From an uncultured Candidatus Melainabacteria bacterium (GTDB taxonomy: Bacteria; Cyanobacteriota; Vampirovibrionia; Gastranaerophilales; Gastranaerophilaceae): a stretch of DNA of 41,293 bases. Every line of letters begins with the position of its first letter. The first letter of the stretch is position 1. The stretch is from NCBI GenBank assembly GCA_950096985.1, contig CATNBA010000014.1, positions 1 through 41,293 on the forward strand, written 5' to 3'. Shown piece by piece: positions 8,410 through 16,384 of the stretch. Below the pieces are notes generated by a model. The model was not told the DNA's origin, made no database searches, and saw nothing but the letters and a program-made list of their open reading frames with translations. Both the position numbers and the translations under genes were made by a program.

Positions 8410-8802
8410 TTAATATTCTCTGTAATCTTTTGAAATTTCTTTCCATTCGTCTTCAGATACGCTGAAAGCATTGCTCCAGAATTTTTCAATGGCATATGTT
8501 TCGCGTTCGTCTTTATGGAGTATATGAACGATTACATCACCGTAATCAAGTAAATTCCATCGGTTTTTTGTGTCGTTTTCCATTCTGATTGGTGAACGTT
8601 CAAAAAATTCCTTTATTTTTTCTTTTGTGTTGTTCATTAAAGCTTTGACTTGTGGTGTGGAGTCTCCGGTTACAATTACAAAATAATCCGCTAATGATGA
8701 AACATTGCTGATATTTAAAATTGTAATATCCTTACCCAACTTATCGTCAAGTGTTCCCGCTATAATGCAGGCCAATTTTTTTGAATCAATGTCTTTTGTC
8801 AT
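8410..8802 (-). CDS. rsfS: Ribosomal silencing factor RsfS
   Basis: A 130-aa protein of the RsfS/DUF143/Iojap family, which binds ribosomal protein uL14 and blocks joining of the subunits when nutrients are scarce. Recognisable family stretches are ILNISNVSSLADYFVIVTG (residues 26-44), NRWNLLDYGDVIVHILHKDERETYAIEKFW (about 82-111, given as the W.LLDYGDV.VH.F family pattern) and the absence of any extra domain. The length is normal. The ATG has AAGGAA upstream. It follows rpiB by 9 bp and a terminator lies just downstream, so rpiB-rsfS is a two-gene operon. In many bacteria rsfS sits by nadD, so the rpiB pairing is less common. Confidence 0.93.
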   Translation of the reverse strand: MTKDIDSKKLACIIAGTLDDKLGKDITILNISNVSSLADYFVIVTGDSTPQVKALMNNTKEKIKEFFERSPIRMENDTKNRWNLLDYGDVIVHILHKDERETYAIEKFWSNAFSVSEDEWKEISKDYREY

Positions 8803-8811
8803 ATTTTTTCC

Positions 8812-9246
8812 TTATTCGATAGTATCAATTCTTCGTTTATGTCTGCCGCCTTCAAATCCTGTTTTTAGCCAAATATCAACAATATCAAGCGCAAGGTGTT
8901 CACCAATAACGCGTTCGCCCAAGCATAGAACATTTGCATTATTGTGTGCTCTGCAAACTCTTGCTGAATATGTATCCCCGCATAAAGCCGCTCTAATCCC
9001 GCGAACTTTGTTTGCAGCAATAGACATGCCGATACCTGTTCCGCAAACAAGAATGCCTCTGTTATATTCTCCTGATGATACTTTTTTAGCAACTTCTTTT
9101 GCAATATCAGGGTAGTCACAAGATTCTCTAGTGTGTGTACCAACATCAATAAACTCTATATTACGGGTTTTTAAATAATCCATAATAGCTTCTTTGTAAT
9201 GAAACCCGCCATGATCAGAACCAATAACTACCTTTAAATCTTCCAT
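8812..9246 (-). CDS. rpiB: Ribose-5-phosphate isomerase B
   Basis: A 144-aa enzyme of the RpiB/LacAB family that interconverts ribose-5-phosphate and ribulose-5-phosphate in the pentose phosphate pathway. Visible motifs are VVIGSDHGGFHYKEA at the N-terminus, GTHTRESCDYPDIA, the active-site loop VCGTGIGMSIAANKVRGIRAA and AHNNANVLCLGERVIG. The start is set at the ATG at 9246 because AGAGGTG lies 6-12 nt upstream and the protein then begins MEDLKVVIGSDH, matching family length. A longer frame reaches 9303 but covers the promoter. Its own promoter is at 9275-9303. It is co-transcribed with rsfS. Confidence 0.95.
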   Translation of the reverse strand: MEDLKVVIGSDHGGFHYKEAIMDYLKTRNIEFIDVGTHTRESCDYPDIAKEVAKKVSSGEYNRGILVCGTGIGMSIAANKVRGIRAALCGDTYSARVCRAHNNANVLCLGERVIGEHLALDIVDIWLKTGFEGGRHKRRIDTIE

Positions 9247-9274
9247 ATAAACACCTCTTTCTGTTACTTGCTTT

Positions 9275-9303
9275 ATTATACACATAATATTTGTACTTGC
9301 CAA
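9275..9303 (-). promoter_or_regulatory. Promoter of rpiB-rsfS
   Basis: On the minus strand TTGGCA (9298-9303) is 17 bp from a perfect TATAAT (9275-9280). The predicted start lies about 20 nt before the ribosome site. This placement argues against the longer rpiB reading frame. Confidence 0.75.
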
Positions 9304-9314
9304 GGTGTTTTAAT

Positions 9315-9349
9315 AAAAATTAAAAAAGCCGAACGTTTTTCGCCCGGCT
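9315..9349 (-). terminator. Intrinsic terminator of the 9359-10423 gene
   Basis: On the minus strand AGCCGGGCG pairs with CGTTCGGCT (two G-T pairs) around an AAAAA loop and is followed by TTTTTTAATTTTT. It starts 10 bp after the stop codon of the Gly-rich protein gene. Confidence 0.8.
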
Positions 9350-9358
9350 TTTAAACTT

Positions 9359-10423
9359 TTAATATCCAGTGCCCTTACCTGCTAAATCACCTGTTTGTAA
9401 TAACTGGTTGTTATAAATTATATATTTTTGCGATGGGTCATTTGCTTTTTGATATACATTATATTTTTTACCATTATAATCAAATGTCTCTTGTGTTAAT
9501 GTATACGTAAATTTATTTCCACTTCTGGATGATATTACTTCAATTTTTGCCGGTGCTGTTGTTTTATCATCATGACCGTCTTTTTGATTCCAGGTTAGTT
9601 TTGAGGTTCCCTGGCGAGCATTAATGTCTTGTGTTTGACCAGAATCATCATGAACTTTAGTTATACTAATATTTGAAAAATCTGTATAAGCATTTGGTGT
9701 CGTAGTCGCAACTGCCTGTTGATTTATTGCAGGTTGGTTGCTTATATTTCTCACTGCAGCATATAGATCTGATATAGTTCTGAAAGTAGTTCCGGCTTCA
9801 ATGTTTCCGCCTCCGGTTTTAACTTTATATTGTTTGTAATCAGGATCATTTTTATCTTCTATAGCTTCAATTTCGATACCAAAGTTGGGCTTATATATTT
9901 GATTGAATTTCGAGACTTCTTCTTTAACTTCAGCTAAATCATCTCTTATTTCAGTTTTGATTTCTCCGGCACCGTCATCACCACCGCCAAGTTTATTCAA
10001 CAACTCATCCGGTGATTTACCGCGTATTTGTTTACCGTCTTTTGTTACACAAACGTATGTGTCGCCCACTTTAGAGAATGTATTTTTTGGATACAACGTT
10101 TTGAGTGATGCAAATTCATCTGTTGCTGTGTCGGCTTTAGCAGCACCTCCGCCGCCGCCACCGCCGAACATTCCGAGTATGCTGCCAAGGAGTGAAGTCC
10201 CAAAGCCTATGCCCATCATCCAATTCATCCATTTCGGAGTACTGCTGCCACCATCGCAACCGCAATGCCCATAATCGTAGCATCCTCCAAAATTGCCTAT
10301 ATTGTTATTAATAATAGTTTGGCTTGGAAATACATTTACACGCGTATTTCTAAATTGTCCCGGCATTAAATTGTATGTTAGCGGTCGTCGTCCGCCGCCT
10401 GACCATCCTGTAATATTATACAT
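9359..10423 (-). CDS. Orphan Gly/Cys-rich protein A with a repeated ~35-aa unit
   Basis: A 354-aa protein of no family I recognise. Residues 1-95 are rich in Gly, Asn, Trp, Met and Cys (GGCYDYGHCGCDGG near 46, WMNWMMGIGFG near 65) and end in a seven-glycine run after a weakly hydrophobic stretch; no classical signal peptide is present. A unit of about 35 residues then occurs twice, at about 114-146 (SKVGDTYVCVTKDGKQIRG...DELLNKL) and about 192-226 (YKQYKVKTGGG...ISDLYAAVRNI). A related unit lies in the next gene. The C-terminal half is Ser/Thr/Asn-rich and beta-like. It is monocistronic, with a strong terminator, a GAGGAG ribosome site and a promoter module shared with two other genes. A surface or envelope role is a guess. 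Confidence 0.8.
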   Translation of the reverse strand: MYNITGWSGGGRRPLTYNLMPGQFRNTRVNVFPSQTIINNNIGNFGGCYDYGHCGCDGGSSTPKWMNWMMGIGFGTSLLGSILGMFGGGGGGGAAKADTATDEFASLKTLYPKNTFSKVGDTYVCVTKDGKQIRGKSPDELLNKLGGGDDGAGEIKTEIRDDLAEVKEEVSKFNQIYKPNFGIEIEAIEDKNDPDYKQYKVKTGGGNIEAGTTFRTISDLYAAVRNISNQPAINQQAVATTTPNAYTDFSNISITKVHDDSGQTQDINARQGTSKLTWNQKDGHDDKTTAPAKIEVISSRSGNKFTYTLTQETFDYNGKKYNVYQKANDPSQKYIIYNNQLLQTGDLAGKGTGY

Positions 10424-10447
10424 GGCCTGCTCTCCTCTATTTATGCT

Positions 10448-10520
10448 CTCTTATATATATAAAGTATATATAACTTGCAAAATTTCACAAAAGAGAAGAT
10501 TTCGTTACAATTGTTTACAA
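10448..10520 (-). promoter_or_regulatory. Shared upstream module, copy A
   Basis: On the minus strand the core TATATACTTTATATATATAA (at 10450-10470) has its ACTTT 38 bp before the start codon at 10423. Upstream, two TTGTAA copies (complements of TTACAA at 10505-10510 and 10515-10520) repeat with a 10-bp period, beginning exactly 40 bp from the core. TATACT could act as a -10; no good -35 is seen, which suits an activator-dependent promoter or an alternative sigma factor. Confidence 0.55.
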
Positions 10521-10545
10521 AATAAATGTTTCAAATGCTAAATTT

Positions 10546-11919
10546 TTAAAATTTTTGTTTTCCGAGCATAACATCATCAGCAAGATATTCATTATTACCT
10601 TGTTTCATATGTACCTGTCCATTCTTAAGATATATATCTATCCAAGTTCCACCATTTATTGGTAATAATCTGAATGTCTTATTCTCTTTAGCACCACTAT
10701 TATGATTTGTATATTTCCAATTCATGTCTGCACTAGTAGGATTAAATTTACCTGTTTCATGATGAATTAATGTAAAGTCAGCTCCAAGGCTGCGTTGTCC
10801 TGTAATTTCACAATAATCTAATTTTTTGCATTTAGTATAATCAGGTTTTTCATTGGGACATATAATTGTATATTCTTTTCCATTAATTACAAAAATAGCA
10901 TCATCATCCACAGAACTGTTACCATTTTTCTGATAAATGCAATTTTGTGTTCCTTGATATTTAATGTGTATACCATTCCCATTGTTATAGGTGTATTGCC
11001 CTGTAGAACCATATGACCATTCGTTTTTACTTTTGTTAGCAGTAGTTGCTTCTTTTTTACAATTTTTGGAAGCCCAATCATATGTTGGAATATCAAATTT
11101 ATTCATATCTGCATTTGGTAATATGTCACCATCATTATTGAAAATACTCGGATTTTGTTTAATAATTTTAGATTTTAATTGTTTGTCATCTATATTAGAT
11201 GCTTTCCAATCTTTGATTAGGTAGCTTGCTACTGCTCCAGCAGAATTTTTAACTTGAGATAGATTTTCTTTTGTAAATCTAGCTTTTAAGTAATCACTCT
11301 TTGTTGTTGATGCAATATACCAACCATCGTTTACTTTACGACTATTCTCGGGTGCAGGTGTAGCTGCTTCACGCGCAGCAAATACACCTGCGCCATCAGT
11401 ATCCGCAGTATCATCAACAGGCGCAGTATCGTCATCTCCGCCGTTGTTTGATGTTTCTACTTTTGCAGGTTTTGATTTGAATTTATCAGGATTTGTGTCT
11501 ACGTATTCATTTAAACCATCCATCAAGTCATAAATGCTGTCTGCTTCTACGCGTTGGGTTTTATCTGATTTTAAGTATGCGTAGTATTTATCACCAATTT
11601 TACTGATTTTAAATTCAGTCCAAGTATTTTTTAATTCAGAATATGCTTGTTGTTCTTCTGTTTTTGACAGGTATTCTTCATAAGACATAGGAGCAGTTCC
11701 GCCACCGCCTAATTGCAAACCCGGATAAAAACTACCGCCTTGTTGTGGTGGCGTTGCATAGTTGCTGAACATATTTGTCATGTTATTCATCATGCCAAAC
11801 ATCATTTGATATCCAAACAGTTTATTTAACCAGTTGTTTCCACCACAGCTGTGGTGACCGCCGCAACCCCAGCCCCATGGAACAGGTGACCAGAGGTTAT
11901 TGTTAATAACTCTTACCAT
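10546..11919 (-). CDS. Orphan Gly/Trp/His/Met-rich protein B, related to A
   Basis: A 457-aa protein of unknown family. The N-terminus (1-75) is again odd in composition: WSPVPWGWGCGGHHSCGG near residue 10, then a Met/Asn-rich stretch FGMMNNMTNMF. Residues about 105-142 (FKISKIGDKYYAYLKSDKT...IYDLMDGL) match the repeated unit of protein A. An acidic Asp/Thr/Pro/Ala linker follows (about 155-190), then an Asn/Lys/Tyr-rich region with several possible beta strands and four scattered cysteines. There is no classical signal peptide or transmembrane helix. It has its own promoter module and a GAGGA ribosome site, and lies 91 bp downstream of recG. It is probably a distant paralogue of protein A; the function is unknown. 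Confidence 0.8.
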   Translation of the reverse strand: MVRVINNNLWSPVPWGWGCGGHHSCGGNNWLNKLFGYQMMFGMMNNMTNMFSNYATPPQQGGSFYPGLQLGGGGTAPMSYEEYLSKTEEQQAYSELKNTWTEFKISKIGDKYYAYLKSDKTQRVEADSIYDLMDGLNEYVDTNPDKFKSKPAKVETSNNGGDDDTAPVDDTADTDGAGVFAAREAATPAPENSRKVNDGWYIASTTKSDYLKARFTKENLSQVKNSAGAVASYLIKDWKASNIDDKQLKSKIIKQNPSIFNNDGDILPNADMNKFDIPTYDWASKNCKKEATTANKSKNEWSYGSTGQYTYNNGNGIHIKYQGTQNCIYQKNGNSSVDDDAIFVINGKEYTIICPNEKPDYTKCKKLDYCEITGQRSLGADFTLIHHETGKFNPTSADMNWKYTNHNSGAKENKTFRLLPINGGTWIDIYLKNGQVHMKQGNNEYLADDVMLGKQKF

Positions 11920-11938
11920 ATGTATGTCCTCATTTATA

Positions 11939-12009
11939 CTCTTATATATAAAGTATATAAATATTCAATAATTGCTTATTTCTAAAGCTTGATTTACATT
12001 TATTTACAA
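11939..12009 (-). promoter_or_regulatory. Shared upstream module, copy B
   Basis: The minus-strand core TATATACTTTATATATAAGAG (11939-11959) has its ACTTT 31 bp before the ATG at 11919. TTACAT (11994-11999) and TTACAA (12004-12009), read on the plus strand, again form a 10-bp-period direct repeat starting exactly 40 bp from the core. The distal copy ends 1 bp from the recG stop codon. Confidence 0.55.
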
Positions 12010-12010
12010 T

Positions 12011-14383
12011 TTAAATATCTAAACCGCTAAAAAGCTGTAAGGACGTAACTTCTTTCAGGTATGGATAATCTTCAATATTATGTGATTTTATAAAATCTAT
12101 AGCTTCATTACGTGCTTGTTCCAAGATTTTTGCATCACGTACTATATCAGAAATAATTAAATCGGGAAGTCCGCTTTGGCGTGTACCTAAAAATTCTCCG
12201 GGACCGCGAAGTTGTAAATCTTTTTCCGCGATTACAAATCCGTCGTTGGTTTCAGTCATTATATTAAGACGTTCTTTTGTTTCCTGTGACTTTGTTGCAG
12301 TGTGAAGAATACAATAGGACTGCAAATCATTTCTGCCCACACGACCCCTAAGCTGATGTAATTGTGAAAGCCCGAAGCGCTCTGAATTTTCAATAAGCAT
12401 TACAGTAGCGTTTGGTACATCAACTCCCACTTCTACTACTGTAGTTGATACAAGTATGTCATATTTTTTTGCTTTAAAATCCGTCATAACTTGTTCTTTT
12501 TCATCGTTTTTAAGTTTTCCGTGTAAAAGTCCAATTTTAAATTGCGGAAAAACTTCATTTTGTAATCTTTCAGCTTCGATTGTTGCTGCTTTTGCCGAAA
12601 GCGTTTCGCTTTCTTCAATTAGTGGATAAACTACATAAGCCTGTCTGCCTGCTTCAATTTCGCGCTGAATAAGTTCATAAACCCCTCTGTGCGAAGTCAC
12701 AAGTGATGTTTTAATAGGTTTTCTGCCTTTAGGGAGTTCATCTATAACTGTCAAATCCAAATCTCCGTGAACTGTTAGTGCAAGGGTTCTCGGAATTGGT
12801 GTAGCTGTCATTGTAAGCATTTGAGGGTTTTGTGATTTTTTCTTTAAAACATTTCGCTGACGAACTCCAAATCTGTGTTGTTCATCAACAACAATTGCTC
12901 CGAGGTTATTAAAATCAACATCTTCTTGTATTAGAGCGTGTGTACCAACCGCGATGTGCATTTGTCCATTTTTTAAATCTGTTCTGAATTTTTCACGAAT
13001 ACGTTTACCGTGGCTGCCTAAGAAAAGTCCAACACTTAATCCCATTGGCGTAAGCCATTTTTGAAGATTATTATAATGCTGTTGTGCAAGAATTTCAGTG
13101 GGTGCCATAATTGTTCCCTGATATCCGTTTTCAACGCCTGCAAGAAGCATAATTGCAGCTACAACTGTCTTACCGCTGCCGACATCACCTTGTAAAAGTC
13201 TTGCCATAGGAACATCCGAATTCAGGTCATTCAGTATCTCATTAACCGCTTTTTTCTGTCCGCCGGTAAGCTCAAACGGTAAATTTTTTATAAATTTTTG
13301 TACCAGACCTTCTTCTTGAATTTTCAACGCAAGTGCACAGTGGTTTCCCGAATTTTGTTCTCTAAGTCTTACAAGTTTTAATTGTATTAGAAAAAGTTCT
13401 TCAAAAATAAGTGAAAATCTTGCCTGCTCTAATAATTCCATGCTTTCAGGAAAATGGATTTGTTCTACAGCTGTTTTTTTATTCAAAATTGCGTATTTTT
13501 CACGAATAAAATCAGGCAGCACATTTTCAATCTCGTTTTTATAAACTTGAATTGCGTTAAAAATTGCACGTCTTAGAACTTTAATGCTTAAATCTTCGCA
13601 AACCTGATAAATCGGAACTATTCTCGCTATATTCAGGTTTGAGTTTTTATCTTCCAAAAACTCTCCTGTCATTATTGAATATGTTGGCTTATCTATGGTT
13701 AATTTTTTGTCAAAATTATTTGTTTTTACCGTGCCAGATACCATAATCCCCGCATTTATAGGAAATTGTGCTTTAATTCTTTCTAGCATAAAACGGTTGG
13801 ATTTTGCTTGAAAGAAATTCAAGACAAGTTGACCGCTTTCATCCGCAATTGTAACTTTTACGACAGCAAGTTTATTTTTTGAATTAAACGCCGAAACTGA
13901 TTTTATATAGCCGAAGATTGTAGTATTTTCACCTTCTTTCAAATGGCGGATTAAAGTTCTTGACGAGTAATCGATATGTTTTTTGGGAAAATACATTATC
14001 AAATCTTGAGCTGTGTAAATTCCAAGTTTATTTAATTTATAAGCAATTTTAGGTCCGACACCTTTCATATACATTACATCAGTGTCTTTAGCAGGCTTGT
14101 GTTCACCTTGCGGAACTTCCTTTTGCGGTGTGGTTTCTGATTTTAAAACTTTAATAAGTCTGTCAATGCTTTTTCTGCGTTCATTTACTCCTGCAAAAGG
14201 GTAGTGCTCAAATATTTCGATTAAGACTGCCCATTTCGGATTTTTTTTTGAAAGTTTGTAATATTTTTTAGCCTCATTTGTAATAAATTTTGAAAAAGGC
14301 TGGGTTTTTCCATGGATATCTATATATTTATATTGAATTTCTATTTCTATAGCTTTTTTTAGCTGGTCGATATTGTCAATCAT
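12011..14383 (-). CDS. recG: ATP-dependent DNA helicase RecG
   Basis: A 790-aa SF2 helicase that remodels stalled replication forks and Holliday junctions. An N-terminal extension of about 100 residues precedes a helix-hairpin-helix-like segment (VGPKIAYKLNKLGIYTAQDLIMYFPKKHIDY pattern, about 110-140) and the OB-fold wedge domain (about 145-260). Helicase motifs follow: Walker A LLQGDVGSGKTVVA (about 406), DEQHRFG in place of DExH (about 501, the RecG form), TATPIPRTLALT, and LHQLRGRVGRND (about 683), then the GPGEFLGTRQSGLPD motif. Length and architecture are typical of RecG with the longer N-terminus seen in cyanobacteria-like lineages. The ATG overlaps the stop of the cyclase gene by 8 bp, implying translational coupling. 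Confidence 0.96.
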   Translation of the reverse strand: MIDNIDQLKKAIEIEIQYKYIDIHGKTQPFSKFITNEAKKYYKLSKKNPKWAVLIEIFEHYPFAGVNERRKSIDRLIKVLKSETTPQKEVPQGEHKPAKDTDVMYMKGVGPKIAYKLNKLGIYTAQDLIMYFPKKHIDYSSRTLIRHLKEGENTTIFGYIKSVSAFNSKNKLAVVKVTIADESGQLVLNFFQAKSNRFMLERIKAQFPINAGIMVSGTVKTNNFDKKLTIDKPTYSIMTGEFLEDKNSNLNIARIVPIYQVCEDLSIKVLRRAIFNAIQVYKNEIENVLPDFIREKYAILNKKTAVEQIHFPESMELLEQARFSLIFEELFLIQLKLVRLREQNSGNHCALALKIQEEGLVQKFIKNLPFELTGGQKKAVNEILNDLNSDVPMARLLQGDVGSGKTVVAAIMLLAGVENGYQGTIMAPTEILAQQHYNNLQKWLTPMGLSVGLFLGSHGKRIREKFRTDLKNGQMHIAVGTHALIQEDVDFNNLGAIVVDEQHRFGVRQRNVLKKKSQNPQMLTMTATPIPRTLALTVHGDLDLTVIDELPKGRKPIKTSLVTSHRGVYELIQREIEAGRQAYVVYPLIEESETLSAKAATIEAERLQNEVFPQFKIGLLHGKLKNDEKEQVMTDFKAKKYDILVSTTVVEVGVDVPNATVMLIENSERFGLSQLHQLRGRVGRNDLQSYCILHTATKSQETKERLNIMTETNDGFVIAEKDLQLRGPGEFLGTRQSGLPDLIISDIVRDAKILEQARNEAIDFIKSHNIEDYPYLKEVTSLQLFSGLDI

Positions 14384-16331
14384 TTTTGTTTAACCCTAAA
14401 ACCTCATAGATATCCATCTTTTTTGCTTTACCACGGATTGTAACATCGCCAATTTTTATTACATTAACCAGATGACTTACATATGAGTATGTTGAACTGC
14501 TTATAAGCATATTGGTTTTATAAACTTTGTTATAGCTTTCAATTCTGCTTGCAAGGTTTACCATATCGCCGATTACTGTGTATTCAAGACGTTTTTCAGA
14601 GCCTATGTTGCCTACAAATGCCTCACCTGTGTTAATTCCTATACCGATTTCTATTTTCGGTTTGCCTTCAAAAAGCCATTTTTCTTGAAGTTCTTCAACC
14701 TTTTTTAGCATTGCGCAAGCACATTTGACAGCATTTTGCGGATGGTTGATATCCTGTATAGGTTCACCAAATATTGCCATTACAGCATCGCCTATAAATT
14801 TATTAATTACTCCGTTGTATCTTGTTATTATAGGTTCTATTTCCGAAAAATATTCGTTTAAAATGACAGACACTTCCTCAGCTGTCATTTTTTCAGACAT
14901 GCTTGTAAATCCTCTGATGTCAGCAAATAATACGGTTACATTTGCTTTTTTGCCACCTAATTTAATGTCATCAATGTTTTGTACAACATTTTTCATAATA
15001 TCTTGTGAAAGATATTTCCCCATAGCGTTTTTGATTTTTTCTTTATTTTTACCTTCAAGAATAAATCTGTAAGAATACCCGAAAATCATTGTACTTAACT
15101 GAACTGCAAGAGGAGTTATCACTAATGGTATTGTATTATTATTAAAGCAAATCAGACAGAATATAAAATATAAAACTGCAACAAGAACTAATGACATTAA
15201 TGACTGGATAAAAGTAAGAAATCTTATCGCAGTAAATGTCAATACTGAGAGTAATAATATGATTGCAATGTTCAGAATGTTTGGAAATCTAATTAAAAAA
15301 TCGTTACTTAAAAAGTTATTGAGTATCGTTGCTTGAATATCTACACCGGGGTGATTTAATGATATTGAAGTGTCATGAGCATCCTGAAGACTTAAAGCAT
15401 TCGCTCCTATAATTACGATTTTATTATCAAATTCTGACGGTGATATTATCGGTTTTTTGCCTTCTCTTATTAATTTAACAGAATTAATTATATCGATTGC
15501 CGAATATTTTGTGTGCGAGTATTCGGAATTGTCTTTAAAGCGATAAAATTTTATTTTGTGTTTTACATTGCCTATTGATATATAAATAGGAATTTTTAAA
15601 CCTGTTTTATCAACAATAAGGTATTTATCCGTTAATGTAACTTTATCTGTATTATTGTATTTTAAGTATGTTTCCAATGCGATTGTTGGATAAAAATCCC
15701 CGTTGTAACCTATCAAATCATTTGCAGCTCTTAATTTGGCATCAAAAGGATCTAAGTTCAGGTTAGTTGCTCCTGCATATTTTAAACTGTTGAAATATGG
15801 TTCAGGTAATATCGAAATACTTTTATATTGGCTAAAACGCGAAGTATTTTTTTTTCTTACATCTTCCACATTGATTTTAAATTTTTCCGTAAATTTTTTG
15901 TCATACTGTTGTCCGATTCCCTGATTTTCATAGGGAGAATTTGAAGCCATATATGCGCCAACAAAATTTGGCGATGATTTTACGGAATTAAAAAAGTATT
16001 CATCCGATGATGCAGGATTATTTTTATCTAAAGCTCTTATAATACAGTCAAATACAACAACTTTTGCTTTTGTGTATTTATTAAAATAGTCAAACATATC
16101 GCCGTACAATGATCGTGCCCAAGGCCATCTGTGTTCGGTTAAAGAACGGTTATCTATAACTACAAGTGAAATATTATCACTCCCAACACTTTTGGATGAA
16201 GTGGCTTTGATTAAAGTATCATAAATCGGATTTTCCCAGTAACAAATTGAAACCAATGATATCACTAAAACCAAAAATATGTATAATAATATCGATTTAA
16301 AAAAGAAAGCTTTTCCCTTAAATATTTTCAT
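14376..16331 (-). CDS. CHASE2-domain adenylate/guanylate cyclase
   Basis: A 651-aa membrane signalling protein. One N-terminal transmembrane helix (about 8-28) precedes an extracytoplasmic CHASE2 sensor domain (about 40-340), with typical SLVVIDNRSLTEHRWPWARSLY at its start and GANALSLQDAHDTS near its end. Two or three further helices (about 350-420) lead to a class III cyclase domain (about 460-645). The metal-binding aspartates are visible in LFADIRGFTSMSE (about 469) and FIGDAVMAIFG (about 517), and the domain continues through GDMVNLASRIES. It should make cAMP in response to an unknown external cue; cGMP cannot be excluded. This architecture is common in cyanobacteria. The start ATG has AGGG upstream. 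It overlaps recG by 8 bp and diverges from the KDPG aldolase operon 53 bp away. Confidence 0.93.
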   Translation of the reverse strand: MKIFKGKAFFFKSILLYIFLVLVISLVSICYWENPIYDTLIKATSSKSVGSDNISLVVIDNRSLTEHRWPWARSLYGDMFDYFNKYTKAKVVVFDCIIRALDKNNPASSDEYFFNSVKSSPNFVGAYMASNSPYENQGIGQQYDKKFTEKFKINVEDVRKKNTSRFSQYKSISILPEPYFNSLKYAGATNLNLDPFDAKLRAANDLIGYNGDFYPTIALETYLKYNNTDKVTLTDKYLIVDKTGLKIPIYISIGNVKHKIKFYRFKDNSEYSHTKYSAIDIINSVKLIREGKKPIISPSEFDNKIVIIGANALSLQDAHDTSISLNHPGVDIQATILNNFLSNDFLIRFPNILNIAIILLLSVLTFTAIRFLTFIQSLMSLVLVAVLYFIFCLICFNNNTIPLVITPLAVQLSTMIFGYSYRFILEGKNKEKIKNAMGKYLSQDIMKNVVQNIDDIKLGGKKANVTVLFADIRGFTSMSEKMTAEEVSVILNEYFSEIEPIITRYNGVINKFIGDAVMAIFGEPIQDINHPQNAVKCACAMLKKVEELQEKWLFEGKPKIEIGIGINTGEAFVGNIGSEKRLEYTVIGDMVNLASRIESYNKVYKTNMLISSSTYSYVSHLVNVIKIGDVTIRGKAKKMDIYEVLGLNKND

Positions 16332-16352
16332 TTTTCATATCCCTTTATTTTA

Positions 16353-16361
16353 TGATATAAT
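16353..16361 (+). promoter_or_regulatory. Extended -10 promoter of the eda operon
   Basis: TGATATAAT gives a perfect TATAAT (16356-16361) with the extended TG motif, 24 bp before the eda start codon. The -35 position (about 16333-16338) is poor and lies over the start of the divergent cyclase gene. Confidence 0.6.
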
Positions 16362-16384
16362 AAATTTCAAAAAAAGGATAGTTT

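Noticed and set aside
9247-9303. Longer N-terminus for rpiB starting at 9303.
   Set aside because: The extension would lie across a near-perfect TTGGCA-17-TATAAT promoter, and the ATG at 9246 has a good ribosome site and begins the family motif.
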